Origin: Xanthomarina sp. F2636L | GTDB lineage: Bacteria > Bacteroidota > Bacteroidia > Flavobacteriales > Flavobacteriaceae | Assembly (NCBI RefSeq): GCF_026410195.1 | Contig: NZ_JAPMLM010000068.1 | Coordinates: 776,833-840,832 of the forward strand | Direction: 5' to 3' | DNA: 64,000 bases | In this document: one piece after another, positions 19,124 through 28,773 of the stretch | Layout: every line of letters starts with the position of its first letter | Position numbering within the stretch: the stretch's first letter is position 1 | The notes under the pieces: model-generated | The model's database searches: none | What the model was told of the DNA's origin: nothing | Seen by the model: only the letters and a program-made list of their open reading frames with translations | Position numbers and translations under genes: made by a program

Positions 19124-19158
19124 AAATACAGAGATAACGGTTGGTTATCTCTGTATTT
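19124..19158 (+). promoter_or_regulatory. Hairpin between atpE and atpF (attenuator or mRNA stabiliser)
   Basis: A perfect 15-bp stem (19124-19138 with 19144-19158) with a 5-base loop lies 11 bases after the atpE stop and ends in a short T-run. Two further small hairpins follow at 19219-19234 and 19242-19254, before atpF. Confidence 0.65.
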
Positions 19159-19278
19159 TAAATTTAGTAAGCCTTGAGGATTATTTCTTAAGAGTTATAC
19201 GTAAAAATTAAATTTTAATTGAGGTAAACCTCAAAAGTATACCCACCTAGTGGGATTAAAAACTAAATAAATTAAGGA

Positions 19279-19773
19279 ATGGATTTAATTACACCCGGTT
19301 TAGGACTTGTCTTTTGGACAGTAATTACATTTTTGTTTTTACTAATTGTCTTAAAAAAGTTTGCTTGGAAACCAATTCTTGGAGCTGTAAGCGATAGAGA
19401 AGATGGTATTAAAACAGCATTAGCATCTGCTGAAAATGCTCGTAAAGAAATGGAGAATCTTCATGCCGATAATGAGCGTATTTTAAAAGAAGCTAGAGCA
19501 GAACGTGAAGCATTACTTAAAGATGCTCGTGATATTAAAAACAAACTAATTGATGATGCTAAAGGTGAAGCACAAGCCCAGGCAGACAAAATAATAGTAC
19601 AAGCTCAAGCAGCCATTGAAAGCGAAAAGAAAGCCGCAATGGCAGAACTTAAAAAACATGTTGCAGATTTATCTATTGATATAGCTGAAAAAGTAGTACG
19701 TGCAGAACTTTCTAACAAAGACAAACAAATACAATTGGTTGAGTCTATGTTAGGTGAAGCAAAATTAAACTAA
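19279..19773 (+). CDS. atpF: ATP synthase F0 subunit b
   Basis: A 164-residue subunit b. One N-terminal membrane helix (about 5-27, LGLVFWTVITFLFLLIVL) is followed by KKFAWKPI, the conserved junction, and a long charged coiled coil (about 40-140) that forms the peripheral stalk. Length and layout are normal. It is separated from atpE by 166 bases of structured spacer, which is long for this operon, and from atpH by only 6 bases. Confidence 0.95.
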   Translation: MDLITPGLGLVFWTVITFLFLLIVLKKFAWKPILGAVSDREDGIKTALASAENARKEMENLHADNERILKEARAEREALLKDARDIKNKLIDDAKGEAQAQADKIIVQAQAAIESEKKAAMAELKKHVADLSIDIAEKVVRAELSNKDKQIQLVESMLGEAKLN

Positions 19774-19779
19774 TACATA

Positions 19780-20316
19780 ATGGCAGGAGCAAGAGCAGCA
19801 ATACGTTACGCAAAAGCAGTTTTAAGTTTAGCATCAGATAAAAATACAACTGAGATTGTAAATAATGATATGAAGCTAATAGCTAAGACTATAGCAGAAA
19901 GCACAGACTTAAACAATATGCTTCAAAGTCCTGTTGTGAGTTCTTCAATTAAAAAATCTGTTTTATTAGATGTTTTTAAAGACTCTAATGAACTTACTAG
20001 TGATTTAATTGATACCTTAATTATAAATAAAAGATTACCACTTTTACAAGAAGTTGCTTTAAAATACAATCTTTTATTTGACGAATTAACTGGAACTCAA
20101 ATAGCTCAAGTTACAACAGCAGTGCCTTTAACAGACGAATTAAGAACAAAGGTATTGGCTAAAGTTAAAGAGCTTACAGGTAAAGATGTTGAAATTAAAA
20201 GTATGGTAGACGAAAGCATTCTAGGAGGTTTTATTCTACGTGTTGGAGATACTCAATATAACGCAAGTATTGCGAACAAATTAAATAAGTTAAAAAGAGA
20301 ATTTACATTAAACTAA
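19780..20316 (+). CDS. atpH: ATP synthase F1 subunit delta
   Basis: A 178-residue delta subunit connecting the peripheral stalk to the F1 head. The N-terminal helical domain begins ARAAIRYAKAVLSLA, and the C-terminal domain carries the conserved VDESILGGFILRVGD near residue 147. The downstream spacer (20317-20358) contains a short CCAGTGCTTGTCGAAGG tract resembling dispersed repeats of this genome type. Confidence 0.95.
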   Translation: MAGARAAIRYAKAVLSLASDKNTTEIVNNDMKLIAKTIAESTDLNNMLQSPVVSSSIKKSVLLDVFKDSNELTSDLIDTLIINKRLPLLQEVALKYNLLFDELTGTQIAQVTTAVPLTDELRTKVLAKVKELTGKDVEIKSMVDESILGGFILRVGDTQYNASIANKLNKLKREFTLN

Positions 20317-20358
20317 GACTTGCCCAGTGCTTGTCGAAGGATCTAAATATTTAAAAAG

Positions 20359-21939
20359 ATGGCAGAAGTAAAACCAGCTGAAATATCAGCAATCTTAAAG
20401 CAACAACTATCAGGTTTCGAAGCAGGAGCTACATTGGACGAAGTTGGAACAGTATTAACTGTAGGTGATGGTATTGTACGTGCTTACGGATTAGCTAACG
20501 CTCAATATGGAGAATTAGTTGAATTTGAAGGAGGTGCAGAAGGTATTGTACTGAATCTTGAAGAAGATAATGTTGGTATTGTACTATTAGGAACTTCAGT
20601 AGGAGTTAAGGAAGGTTCTACAGTAAAACGTACAGAACGTATCGCATCTATTAAAGTAGGTGAAGGAATTGTTGGTCGTGTGGTAGATACATTAGGAAAC
20701 CCTATTGATGGAAAAGGACCAATCTCTGGTGAAACATACGAAATGCCTTTAGAGCGTAAAGCTCCAGGTGTTATTTTTAGAGAGCCAGTTACTGAGCCAT
20801 TACAAACAGGAATTAAAGCAATTGATGCTATGATTCCAGTTGGTAGAGGGCAACGTGAGTTGGTTATTGGAGATAGACAAACTGGTAAAACAGCAGTGTG
20901 TATTGACGCCATTTTAAATCAAAAAGAATTTTATGATGCAGGAAACCCTGTATATTGTATATACGTAGCAGTTGGGCAAAAAGCTTCAACAGTAGCTTTA
21001 ATTGCTAAAACTTTAGAAGAAAAAGGAGCTTTAGCTTACACAACAATAGTTGCTGCAAACGCATCAGATCCTGCGGCAATGCAAGTATATGCACCTTTTA
21101 CAGGAGCATCTATTGGAGAGTATTTTAGAGATACTGGTAGACCAGCTTTAATTGTATTTGATGATTTATCAAAACAAGCAGTTGCTTACCGTGAGGTATC
21201 TTTATTATTACGTCGTCCACCAGGACGTGAAGCGTATCCTGGAGACGTTTTCTACTTACACTCAAGATTATTAGAGCGTTCTGCAAAAGTTATCAATAAC
21301 GATGCTATTGCCAAAGAAATGAACGATTTACCAGAAACCTTAAAACCTATGGTTAAAGGTGGTGGATCATTAACAGCTTTACCAATTATTGAGACACAAG
21401 CAGGTGACGTATCAGCATATATTCCAACAAACGTAATTTCTATTACAGATGGACAAATCTTCTTAGATGGAGATTTATTTAACTCTGGAGTACGTCCAGC
21501 AATTAACGTAGGTATTTCTGTATCTCGTGTTGGTGGTAACGCACAGATTAAATCTATGAAGAAAGTATCAGGAACTTTAAAACTAGATCAAGCACAATAT
21601 CGTGAATTAGAAGCTTTCGCGAAATTTGGTTCAGACTTAGACGCTGTTACTTTAAATGTTATTGAGAAAGGAAAGCGAAATGTTGAAATCTTAAAGCAAG
21701 CACAAAACGATCCTTTTAAAGTGGAAGACCAAGTAGCAATTATCTATGCAGGTTCTAAAAACTTATTAAGAGATGTGCCAGTTGCTAAAGTAAAAGAGTT
21801 TGAAAGAGATTTTATCGAGTTCTTAAAAGCGAAACATGCAGATGTATTAGCAACTTTAAAAGCAGGTAAATTAACTGATGAAGTTACAGATGTTTTAACT
21901 GAAGTAGCAAAAGATTTATCAGGAAAATATAAAGCATAA
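20359..21939 (+). CDS. atpA: ATP synthase F1 subunit alpha
   Basis: A 526-residue non-catalytic nucleotide-binding subunit. Walker A is GDRQTGKTA near residue 172, the Walker B region is [11 protein letters not shown] near 270, and the alpha-specific signature [14 protein letters not shown] lies near 376. The beta-barrel N-terminal domain spans about 25-95. Length is slightly above the E. coli protein, as usual in the phylum. atpD and atpC are not in this operon; in Bacteroidota they are usually encoded separately. Confidence 0.98.
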   Translation: MAEVKPAEISAILKQQLSGFEAGATLDEVGTVLTVGDGIVRAYGLANAQYGELVEFEGGAEGIVLNLEEDNVGIVLLGTSVGVKEGSTVKRTERIASIKVGEGIVGRVVDTLGNPIDGKGPISGETYEMPLERKAPGVIFREPVTEPLQTGIKAIDAMIPVGRGQRELVIGDRQTGKTAVCIDAILNQKEFYDAGNPVYCIYVAVGQKASTVALIAKTLEEKGALAYTTIVAANASDPAAMQVYAPFTGASIGEYFRDTGRPALIVFDDLSKQAVAYREVSLLLRRPPGREAYPGDVFYLHSRLLERSAKVINNDAIAKEMNDLPETLKPMVKGGGSLTALPIIETQAGDVSAYIPTNVISITDGQIFLDGDLFNSGVRPAINVGISVSRVGGNAQIKSMKKVSGTLKLDQAQYRELEAFAKFGSDLDAVTLNVIEKGKRNVEILKQAQNDPFKVEDQVAIIYAGSKNLLRDVPVAKVKEFERDFIEFLKAKHADVLATLKAGKLTDEVTDVLTEVAKDLSGKYKA

Positions 21940-21945
21940 TTAATA

Positions 21946-21963
21946 TTCCCACGAAAGTGGGAA
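21946..21963 (+). repeat. Short GAAA-loop hairpin between atpA and atpG
   Basis: TTCCCAC-GAAA-GTGGGAA folds into a perfect 7-bp stem. The same design with different stem bases, TTCCTGC-GAAA-GCAGGAA, occurs at 38255-38272, so pairing rather than sequence is conserved. Confidence 0.6.
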
Positions 21964-21984
21964 TCTTATTTCATATTCTAAAAT

Positions 21985-22845
21985 ATGGCAAATTTAAAAG
22001 AAATACGTAACAGAATTTCATCGGTATCTTCCACGATGCAGATTACCAGTGCCATGAAAATGGTATCTGCTGCAAAATTAAAGAAGGCACAAGATGCTAT
22101 TACAGCAATGCGTCCTTATGCAGATAAGTTAACAGAGCTTTTACAAAGTTTAAGTGCCACTTTAGATGCAGATTCTGGAAGTAAATTTTCAGAACAAAGA
22201 GAAGTTAAAAAAGTACTTTTAGTTGCTATTACTTCTAACAGAGGATTATGTGGTGCGTTTAATTCTAACATTATAAAGGAGGTAAGTAAATTAACTAAAG
22301 TTACTTATGCTAACCAAGAAGTTTCTTATATAGCAGTTGGTAAAAAAGCAAACGATGCCTTTAAAAAGACCAATAGAGTTGTTGCAAATGAAAGTACTAT
22401 TTTCGATGATTTAACTTTCGATAATGTTGCGGATATTGCACAAACCCTTATGGATAAATTTGTTACTGGCGAATACGATAAAATAGTACTTGTTTACAAT
22501 AAATTTAAAAATGCTGCGACACAAGAAATTATGACAGAACAATTTTTACCAATTGTTCCAATTGAAGCAGATGCGAATGTAAATTTAGATTATATTTTTG
22601 AACCTTCAAAAATAGAAATCGTAGAGCAGTTAATTCCTAAGTCTTTAAAAACCCAATTATATAAAGGAATTAGAGATTCTTTTGCTTCAGAACATGGTGC
22701 TCGTATGACTGCTATGCATAAAGCAACAGACAATGCAACTGAGTTGAGAGATCAATTAAAATTAACTTACAATAAAGCACGTCAAGCTGCTATAACCAAC
22801 GAAATCCTCGAGATTGTTGGTGGAGCTGAAGCACTTAATAATTAG
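21985..22845 (+). CDS. atpG: ATP synthase F1 subunit gamma
   Basis: A 286-residue central-stalk subunit. The N-terminal coiled coil begins LKEIRNRISSV with ITSAMKMVSAAKL, and the C-terminal helix holds ASEHGARMTAMHKATDNA, the PROSITE-type gamma signature region. The central Rossmann-like part includes TSNRGLCGAFN near residue 79. It is the last gene of the operon and is followed by a clear terminator. Confidence 0.97.
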   Translation: MANLKEIRNRISSVSSTMQITSAMKMVSAAKLKKAQDAITAMRPYADKLTELLQSLSATLDADSGSKFSEQREVKKVLLVAITSNRGLCGAFNSNIIKEVSKLTKVTYANQEVSYIAVGKKANDAFKKTNRVVANESTIFDDLTFDNVADIAQTLMDKFVTGEYDKIVLVYNKFKNAATQEIMTEQFLPIVPIEADANVNLDYIFEPSKIEIVEQLIPKSLKTQLYKGIRDSFASEHGARMTAMHKATDNATELRDQLKLTYNKARQAAITNEILEIVGGAEALNN

Positions 22846-22884
22846 ATTATTATTTGTACGAAAGTGCCAAATTTTATAAATAGT

Positions 22885-22914
22885 AAAACCTCACTGTATA
22901 AGTGAGGTTTTTTT
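22885..22914 (+). terminator. Terminator of the ATP synthase operon
   Basis: An 11-bp stem (AAAACCTCACT with AGTGAGGTTTT) around the loop GTATA is followed by a T-run, 40 bases after the atpG stop. Confidence 0.85.
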
Positions 22915-22963
22915 ATGGAACAGAATTTGATTTAGTATCTTTATAAAAACAACAACTAACACA

Positions 22964-23470
22964 ATGAAAACACAAAAGCAGTTTCTGGGATTTATTTTAA
23001 TTTTAAGTATCCTTATAACATTCACACAATGTTCTAGCGCTCAAAAGCTTCAAGAACAAGCCTCTTTTGAGTTAGGTGAAGTGAGTTTTCAAAGATGGAT
23101 TGCAGGTGTACAAGGTGGAGGTTCAGGATACCATATGCTAATAAACGTGATTTCAAATAAAAACAATGTGGTTTTCGATTCTGTTTATTTTAGAGGTTAT
23201 AAAGCTAAAATTGAAATTGGAAAAATAGCATACGTTGCAAATATTAAAACTAAAGACAATCAAAGAGAAGACCTTATTATGAGTAATAATGGACAAGAAG
23301 AATTTGGTAACAAACAACCAAATAAAGAAGCCAATTCCTCTTTTAAATTATCAGATAAGGAGTGTGTTATCAGTTATATTGAGAACGAAACAACCAAATA
23401 TCTAAAAGTAAATAACCTCATAGAAAAACCCAAAGAAGAATATCCTTCTGCTCCACCAAGAGAGCCTTAA
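22964..23470 (+). CDS. Hypothetical lipoprotein
   Basis: A 168-residue protein with a signal peptide (FILILSILITFTQ) and lipobox-like cysteine near residue 23 (TQCSSAQ). The remaining domain is beta-rich (VSFQRWIAGVQGGGSGYHM, VVFDSVYFRGYKAKIEIG) and ends in a proline-rich tail. I do not recognise a named family. It stands alone between the ATPase terminator and the flippase gene. Confidence 0.7.
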   Translation: MKTQKQFLGFILILSILITFTQCSSAQKLQEQASFELGEVSFQRWIAGVQGGGSGYHMLINVISNKNNVVFDSVYFRGYKAKIEIGKIAYVANIKTKDNQREDLIMSNNGQEEFGNKQPNKEANSSFKLSDKECVISYIENETTKYLKVNNLIEKPKEEYPSAPPREP

Positions 23471-23529
23471 TTTAATTCGTTGTGTGGCATCTTATAAAAC
23501 TGTATATTTAGCAGCATAAAAACAACCAC

Positions 23530-24993
23530 TTGAGTACTTTAAAATCTCTATTTAAACAAACTTTTATTTATGGTTTAGCAACAGTGCTACCACGAATGTT
23601 AAGTTTTTTATTAGTGCGTTTACACACAGACGAAAGCGTCTTAAAATCTGTTGCAGATTATGGAGATGTGTCTTTAATTTACTCTTATTTCGTTTTATTT
23701 AATGTTATTTTGGCTTATGGAATGGAAACAGCTTTTTTTAGGTTTTTCCATAAAGAAGATGATAAATCGAAAGTCATTGGAACCTCTTCCATATCCCTAA
23801 TTATTTCATCCATTTTCTTTTTTGTTTTTGCTTTAGCTTTTCAAAATCAGATTGCAAGTGTTATAGATATTAAAGCCGAATACATCAATCTAGTTATATG
23901 GATTTTATTACTAGATGCTTTGGTTATCATTCCTTTTGCTTGGTTAAGAGCTAATGCAAGACCTGTAAAATATGCTTTTGTAAAAATTTTAAATGTAGTC
24001 ATTAATCTAGGGTTAAATTTATTCTTCCTATTGTGGTTGAAAGACTTAGCAACAGAAAGTTCTTTGTTGGCATCCATATACAAACCTAATTTTGAAATCA
24101 ACTATATTTTTATTGCCAATTTGGTAGCTAGTGCTGTCACTTTGTTAATAATGTTGCCTTTTTACTTCAAAATTAAATTCACATTTAATACAAGTCTTTG
24201 GAAACAGATGATGCGTTATGCTTTTCCCGTTCTAATTGCTGGAGTTGCATTTTCTATAAACGAAACTTTCGATAGAATTCTTCTAGATAAGCTCTTACCA
24301 GAAAATATCGCGAAAACTGAGATTGGTATGTATTCTGCCTGTTACAAATTAGGCATGTTTATGACGCTTTTTGTAACGGCTTATAAACTGGGTGTAGAAC
24401 CTTTCTTTTTTAGTCATGTAAATACTGAAAACCCTAAAAAGAATTACGCTAGAATTCTTGAGTACTTTGTCATTTTTGGTTCAATTATTTTGTTAGGAGT
24501 TGTCGTTTTTGCCGATGTTTTAAAAGTAATCCTAATTGGAGATGAAGCCTATTGGCAAGCCATGATAATTGTACCAATTATTTTATTGGCTAATTTGTGT
24601 TTAGGAATTTATCATAACCTATCAGTTTGGTATAAAGTAACAGATAGAACCAAATTTGGTGCCTATATTTCAGTATTTGGCGCTCTTCTAACCTTAGCCC
24701 TTAATTTCTGGTTAATTCCTATAATTAGTTATGTAGGTTCTGCTTTTGCTACATTAGCTGCATATGCATCCATGATGGTGATATCATATTATTACGGAAG
24801 AAAATATTACCCAATTCCTTATAATCTTAAAAAAATCTCATGGTATTTATTTCTGTCAATAGGACTTTCATCGATAACGTTTTATGGATTTAGAGGGAAT
24901 TATGTTGTTGGAATTTCAGCATTAATTGTATTTTTAGCTTTAGTTTTTCAACTAGAAAAAAATGATTTAAAAAGATTATTAAAAAAAACATAG
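23530..24993 (+). CDS. Oligosaccharide flippase family protein (Wzx/MATE-like)
   Basis: A 487-residue membrane protein with about 12-14 hydrophobic helices, starting from TTG at 23530 (MSTLKSLFKQTFIYGLATVLPR). This N terminus and the later FGAYISVFGALLTLALNFWL region resemble polysaccharide-biosynthesis flippases of the MOP superfamily. It probably moves a lipid-linked glycan or peptidoglycan precursor across the inner membrane. It is not beside the polysaccharide cluster at the left edge; dut and a sugar nucleotidyltransferase follow, so the substrate is unclear. Confidence 0.88.
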   Translation: MSTLKSLFKQTFIYGLATVLPRMLSFLLVRLHTDESVLKSVADYGDVSLIYSYFVLFNVILAYGMETAFFRFFHKEDDKSKVIGTSSISLIISSIFFFVFALAFQNQIASVIDIKAEYINLVIWILLLDALVIIPFAWLRANARPVKYAFVKILNVVINLGLNLFFLLWLKDLATESSLLASIYKPNFEINYIFIANLVASAVTLLIMLPFYFKIKFTFNTSLWKQMMRYAFPVLIAGVAFSINETFDRILLDKLLPENIAKTEIGMYSACYKLGMFMTLFVTAYKLGVEPFFFSHVNTENPKKNYARILEYFVIFGSIILLGVVVFADVLKVILIGDEAYWQAMIIVPIILLANLCLGIYHNLSVWYKVTDRTKFGAYISVFGALLTLALNFWLIPIISYVGSAFATLAAYASMMVISYYYGRKYYPIPYNLKKISWYLFLSIGLSSITFYGFRGNYVVGISALIVFLALVFQLEKNDLKRLLKKT

Positions 24994-25059
24994 CTTAAGG
25001 TCTTTTAGGTCTCAAAATATTATAATTTAAAATAGATTACCACTTTAGCGACAATAAAC

Positions 25060-25494
25060 ATGAATATAAAAATAATTAACAAATCCACTCATGCCTTACC
25101 ACACTATGAAACTATAGCGTCTGCAGGTATGGATTTAAGAGCAAACTTAACCGAATCTATAACACTTAAGCCATTAGAAAGAACCATTGTAAAAACCGGT
25201 CTATTTATCGAATTGCCTATAGGTTTCGAAGCGCAAGTACGACCAAGAAGTGGTTTGGCTGCCAAAAAAGGAATTACTGTTTTAAATTCCCCAGGAACGG
25301 TCGATGCAGATTATAGAGGAGAAATTGGTGTAATTCTTGTAAACCTTTCAAATGAAGATTTTACTATAGAAAATGGTGAGCGTGTTGCCCAATTAGTTAT
25401 TGCAAAACACGAACGTGCAGAATGGATTACAGTTGAAGAACTATCCGAAACCTCAAGAGGTGAAGGTGGTTTTGGAAGCACTGGAACAAAATGA
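25060..25494 (+). CDS. dut: dUTP diphosphatase
   Basis: A 144-residue trimeric dUTPase hydrolysing dUTP to dUMP. All five family motifs are visible: [46 protein letters not shown] and the C-terminal [10 protein letters not shown]. Length is normal. It lies between the flippase and the nucleotidyltransferase genes on the same strand. Confidence 0.97.
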   Translation: MNIKIINKSTHALPHYETIASAGMDLRANLTESITLKPLERTIVKTGLFIELPIGFEAQVRPRSGLAAKKGITVLNSPGTVDADYRGEIGVILVNLSNEDFTIENGERVAQLVIAKHERAEWITVEELSETSRGEGGFGSTGTK

Positions 25495-25570
25495 TTAATG
25501 AATTATGATTAACGATTTTTAATCAAATAGTAAATCAATAATTAAACAAAAAACGACTCAACTTTAAAAG

Positions 25571-26590
25571 ATGAAAATAATAGTACCCATGGCAGGACGA
25601 GGCTCTCGTCTTCGTCCACATAGTTTAACAGTACCAAAGCCATTAATTCCAGTTGCCGGACAACCCATTGTCCATAGATTGGTAAAGGATATTGTAAAGG
25701 TTTTAAATCAGCCTATCGAAGAAATCGCTTTTGTACTTGGAGATCCAGCGTGGTTTGGAGACGATGTAGTTTCTAGCTTAGAAGAACTTGCAAAAAGTTT
25801 AAATGCCAAAGCTACCATCTATCGTCAAGATCAACCCTTAGGAACAGGTCATGCCATTATGTGTGCCAAAGAATCTCTTTCTGGACCTGCAGTTATTGCT
25901 TATGCTGATACTTTAATTAGGGCCGATTTCAATTTAGACCCAGAAGCAGATGCTGTAATTTGGGTGAAGCAAGTAGATAAGCCTGATGCTTTTGGTGTGG
26001 TTAAGTTAAATGATAATAAAGAAATTATCGAACTGGTTGAAAAACCAAAAACCTTTGTTAGTGATTTGGCTGTTATTGGGATTTATTACTTTAAGGAGGT
26101 AGCTGTTTTAAAAGACGAATTGCAACATGTGCTAGATAATAATATTATTAATGGAGGAGAATATCAAATTAATGATGGAATTAAAGGAATGATGGCAAAG
26201 GGAAAGATATTTAAAACCGGAACAGTAGACGAATGGATGGATTGTGGAAACAAACCAGTAACTATAGAAACCAATGCTAGAATGTTAGGTTTTTTGCAAG
26301 CTGATGGTAAAGAACAACTAATTGCTTCAACAGTTATAAATAATAACTCTACTATTATTGAGCCTTGTTTTATAGGTGAAAATGTGGTTTTAAACAATGC
26401 AACCATAGGCCCAAATGTTTCTATTGGTAGCAATTGTACGATTGAGACTTCAACCGTTAAAAATAGCTTAATACAAAACCATACTACTATTAAAAACGCT
26501 AATTTAGACGACGCAATGATAGGTAATTATGTTACTTACGATGGTAAGTTTACAAAAGTGAGTATTGGCGACTATTCGGTTTTAGAATAA
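25571..26590 (+). CDS. Sugar-phosphate nucleotidyltransferase
   Basis: A 339-residue protein. Residues 1-230 form the nucleotidyltransferase domain with the signature MAGRGSRLRPHSLTVPKPLIP, YADTL as the metal-binding region near 116, and a conserved VEKP near 157. Residues about 250-335 form a left-handed beta-helix of hexapeptide repeats (IIEPCFIGENVVLNNATIG). It activates a sugar phosphate, probably glucose-1-phosphate or a relative, to an NDP-sugar in the cytoplasm. The exact sugar and nucleotide are not readable. Confidence 0.88.
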   Translation: MKIIVPMAGRGSRLRPHSLTVPKPLIPVAGQPIVHRLVKDIVKVLNQPIEEIAFVLGDPAWFGDDVVSSLEELAKSLNAKATIYRQDQPLGTGHAIMCAKESLSGPAVIAYADTLIRADFNLDPEADAVIWVKQVDKPDAFGVVKLNDNKEIIELVEKPKTFVSDLAVIGIYYFKEVAVLKDELQHVLDNNIINGGEYQINDGIKGMMAKGKIFKTGTVDEWMDCGNKPVTIETNARMLGFLQADGKEQLIASTVINNNSTIIEPCFIGENVVLNNATIGPNVSIGSNCTIETSTVKNSLIQNHTTIKNANLDDAMIGNYVTYDGKFTKVSIGDYSVLE

Positions 26591-26632
26591 CAAAGAATAT
26601 CATTCTGTGCTCGACGAAGCATCTATTTAAAT

Positions 26633-27994
26633 ATGAAAAACAAAATCTACATCCTCATTTTTTTCTTCGGAATAATTTTCATTCCACAGATAAATTATGC
26701 GCAAATAGATTTCAATAAAACCCCAGACGATGATTTAGGAGACGTTGAAGATAAAACTCAGGAATTCTTTTATGAAGCTTTAAAACAAAAGGGAATTGAA
26801 AATTACGATCGTGCAGTAACTGCACTTCTAAAATGTATTGACCTAGATAAAAAGGAATCTGTTTTTTATTTTGAATTAGGAAAAAATTATCATCTGTTAA
26901 AAAACTTTGGAGCAGCAGAAGATGCTTTAAAAAAAGCCATAAAATACCAGCCGGATAATGAGTGGTATTTAGATGAACTTTACAGTATTTATGCAGAACA
27001 AAATGATTCGGATAAGGCTATAAAAACAGTTAAGCAGTTAGTAAAATATCATCCAGATTATAAAGAAGATCTGGCCATGTTATATTTTAAATCTAAAAAA
27101 TATAACGATGCCCTGGAGATTTTAGACGAATTAGATAAAGAACAAGGTATTACGCCTTCTAGAGATTTAATGCGAAATCAAATTTATACGGCAACTGGTA
27201 GAAAAAAGGACCAAATTGAAAACTTAGAAACTCGGGTTGAAGATAATCCTGACGAAGAATCAAATTATCTGGCTTTAATTTATAGATATAGCGAAAACAA
27301 CGATAAAGTAAAAGCTTTTGAAACGGCAAAAAAACTCTTGGAAATTAAGCCAAACTCACAATTGGTGCACTTGGCTCTTTACAAGTTTTATTTAGAAGAA
27401 AACAATCCAGAACTAGCTATTGCTTCTATGAAAGTTGTGCTTCAAAGTCCACAAATAAATCCAGATGCTAAAATGATGGTCTTAACCGATTTTGTGAAGT
27501 TTGTTGGAGAAAACCCGGAATATGAACAAGATTTGGTTGACGCAACTAGCTTTACCTTAGATGATACCAATGAAAAAAGTCAAATAGAGTTAGCACAATA
27601 CTATTTAACAAAAGGTGATAAACCTAAAGCCTTGGAGTACTTTAACGAAGCCTTAAAAATAGATTCTGATAATTTTAGTGTATTAAAAAATGTCCTTCTT
27701 TTAAATATCGACTTAGAACACTATGATGAAGCTGTAGTTAAAAGTGAAGATGCTTTATTAAAATATCCCTCTCAACCTTTACTGTATTTAGTTAACGGTG
27801 TGGCATTAAATAAACTTGAAAAGCCTAAAAAAGCTATTGATGCTTTAGAAACCGGACTTGATTACGTAATAGACGACACGAAAATGGAAGCCGATTTTTA
27901 TAAGCAACTTAGCTTAGCCTATATGCAGTTAAACAATACAAATAAAGCCAAAGCGTTTAGTGATAAAGCCAATAAGTTAGAATCTCCAAATTAA
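26633..27994 (+). CDS. Exported tetratricopeptide repeat protein
   Basis: A 453-residue protein with a signal peptide (residues 1-23, IFIPQINYAQ) and TPR motifs through most of its length, for example around residues 75-140, 230-290 and 325-445. It overlaps the next gene by one base (TAATG). The conserved run TPR protein, DUF4292 lipoprotein and EnvC-like protein suggests a joint role at the cell envelope, likely in wall hydrolysis control, which is an inference. Confidence 0.87.
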   Translation: MKNKIYILIFFFGIIFIPQINYAQIDFNKTPDDDLGDVEDKTQEFFYEALKQKGIENYDRAVTALLKCIDLDKKESVFYFELGKNYHLLKNFGAAEDALKKAIKYQPDNEWYLDELYSIYAEQNDSDKAIKTVKQLVKYHPDYKEDLAMLYFKSKKYNDALEILDELDKEQGITPSRDLMRNQIYTATGRKKDQIENLETRVEDNPDEESNYLALIYRYSENNDKVKAFETAKKLLEIKPNSQLVHLALYKFYLEENNPELAIASMKVVLQSPQINPDAKMMVLTDFVKFVGENPEYEQDLVDATSFTLDDTNEKSQIELAQYYLTKGDKPKALEYFNEALKIDSDNFSVLKNVLLLNIDLEHYDEAVVKSEDALLKYPSQPLLYLVNGVALNKLEKPKKAIDALETGLDYVIDDTKMEADFYKQLSLAYMQLNNTNKAKAFSDKANKLESPN

Positions 27995-28773
27995 TGAAAT
28001 TACCTTTTCTTAAAAAATATCTAGTTATAGGATGCATGTTAGTGACTTTTTTGGGATGTAAATCCACGAAAATAGCTTCTGATGGTTCTGTAAATTTAAA
28101 TTTATCTTCAAAAGAAGTTATCAAAGAGAATTCTAAAATTTCGGCAGATTTTAAAACCCTTCAGGCTAAAGTTAGAATAGGTTACACCCAAGGAAACGAC
28201 TCTCAAACACACACAGTTTCGTTTAGAATGCTGAAAGACCAAATAATCTGGATTAGCTCGTCTTTTAATATAATTAGAGTAATGATTACGCCTGAAAAGG
28301 TAAGGTATTACAACAAGTTGGACAACACCTATTTCGATGGAGATTTTCGTTTTTTAAGTGATATTTTAGGCACAGAATTGGATTTTGAAAAAGTACAAAA
28401 CCTGTTGCTTGGAGACCCTTTGTATCCGCTAAACAAAACAGATTTTAGCATGTCTGTAAATAACGATGCATATCTGTTTCAGCCCAAAGAACAATTAGCG
28501 CTTTTTGAGTTGTTTTATATTATAAATCCAAGCCATTTTAAAATGGATTCACAACAGTTGGCTCAAACTATTGAGGCGAGATTTCTTCAAATAGATTATT
28601 TAAATTACCAAAAAGTAGAGAAACAAAGTTTGCCTGAAAATATTAAAATAATTGTGTTGGAAGGAGACAAAGAAACTGTTATAGAAATGGAATTCAAATC
28701 TGTATCTTTGAACCAAGATTTAAGATATCCTTTTAGCATACCTTCAGGATTCGAAGAAATAGTCTTAAAATAA
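27994..28773 (+). CDS. DUF4292 lipoprotein
   Basis: A 259-residue lipoprotein with signal peptide and lipobox cysteine near residue 22 (FLGCKST). The mature part fits the DUF4292 fold related to LolB/LolA-like lipid-binding barrels (FRMLKDQIIWISSSFNIIRVMITPEKVRYYNKLDNTYFDG). It may have a lipid- or lipoprotein-binding role in the periplasm, but this is by fold analogy. It is immediately followed by the EnvC-like gene without a gap. Confidence 0.85.
   Translation: MKLPFLKKYLVIGCMLVTFLGCKSTKIASDGSVNLNLSSKEVIKENSKISADFKTLQAKVRIGYTQGNDSQTHTVSFRMLKDQIIWISSSFNIIRVMITPEKVRYYNKLDNTYFDGDFRFLSDILGTELDFEKVQNLLLGDPLYPLNKTDFSMSVNNDAYLFQPKEQLALFELFYIINPSHFKMDSQQLAQTIEARFLQIDYLNYQKVEKQSLPENIKIIVLEGDKETVIEMEFKSVSLNQDLRYPFSIPSGFEEIVLK

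Noticed and set aside
20502..20912. Minus-strand open frame of 136 codons inside atpA
   Set aside because: It is the antisense shadow of a highly conserved gene, with serine/proline/threonine-rich composition and no family signal.
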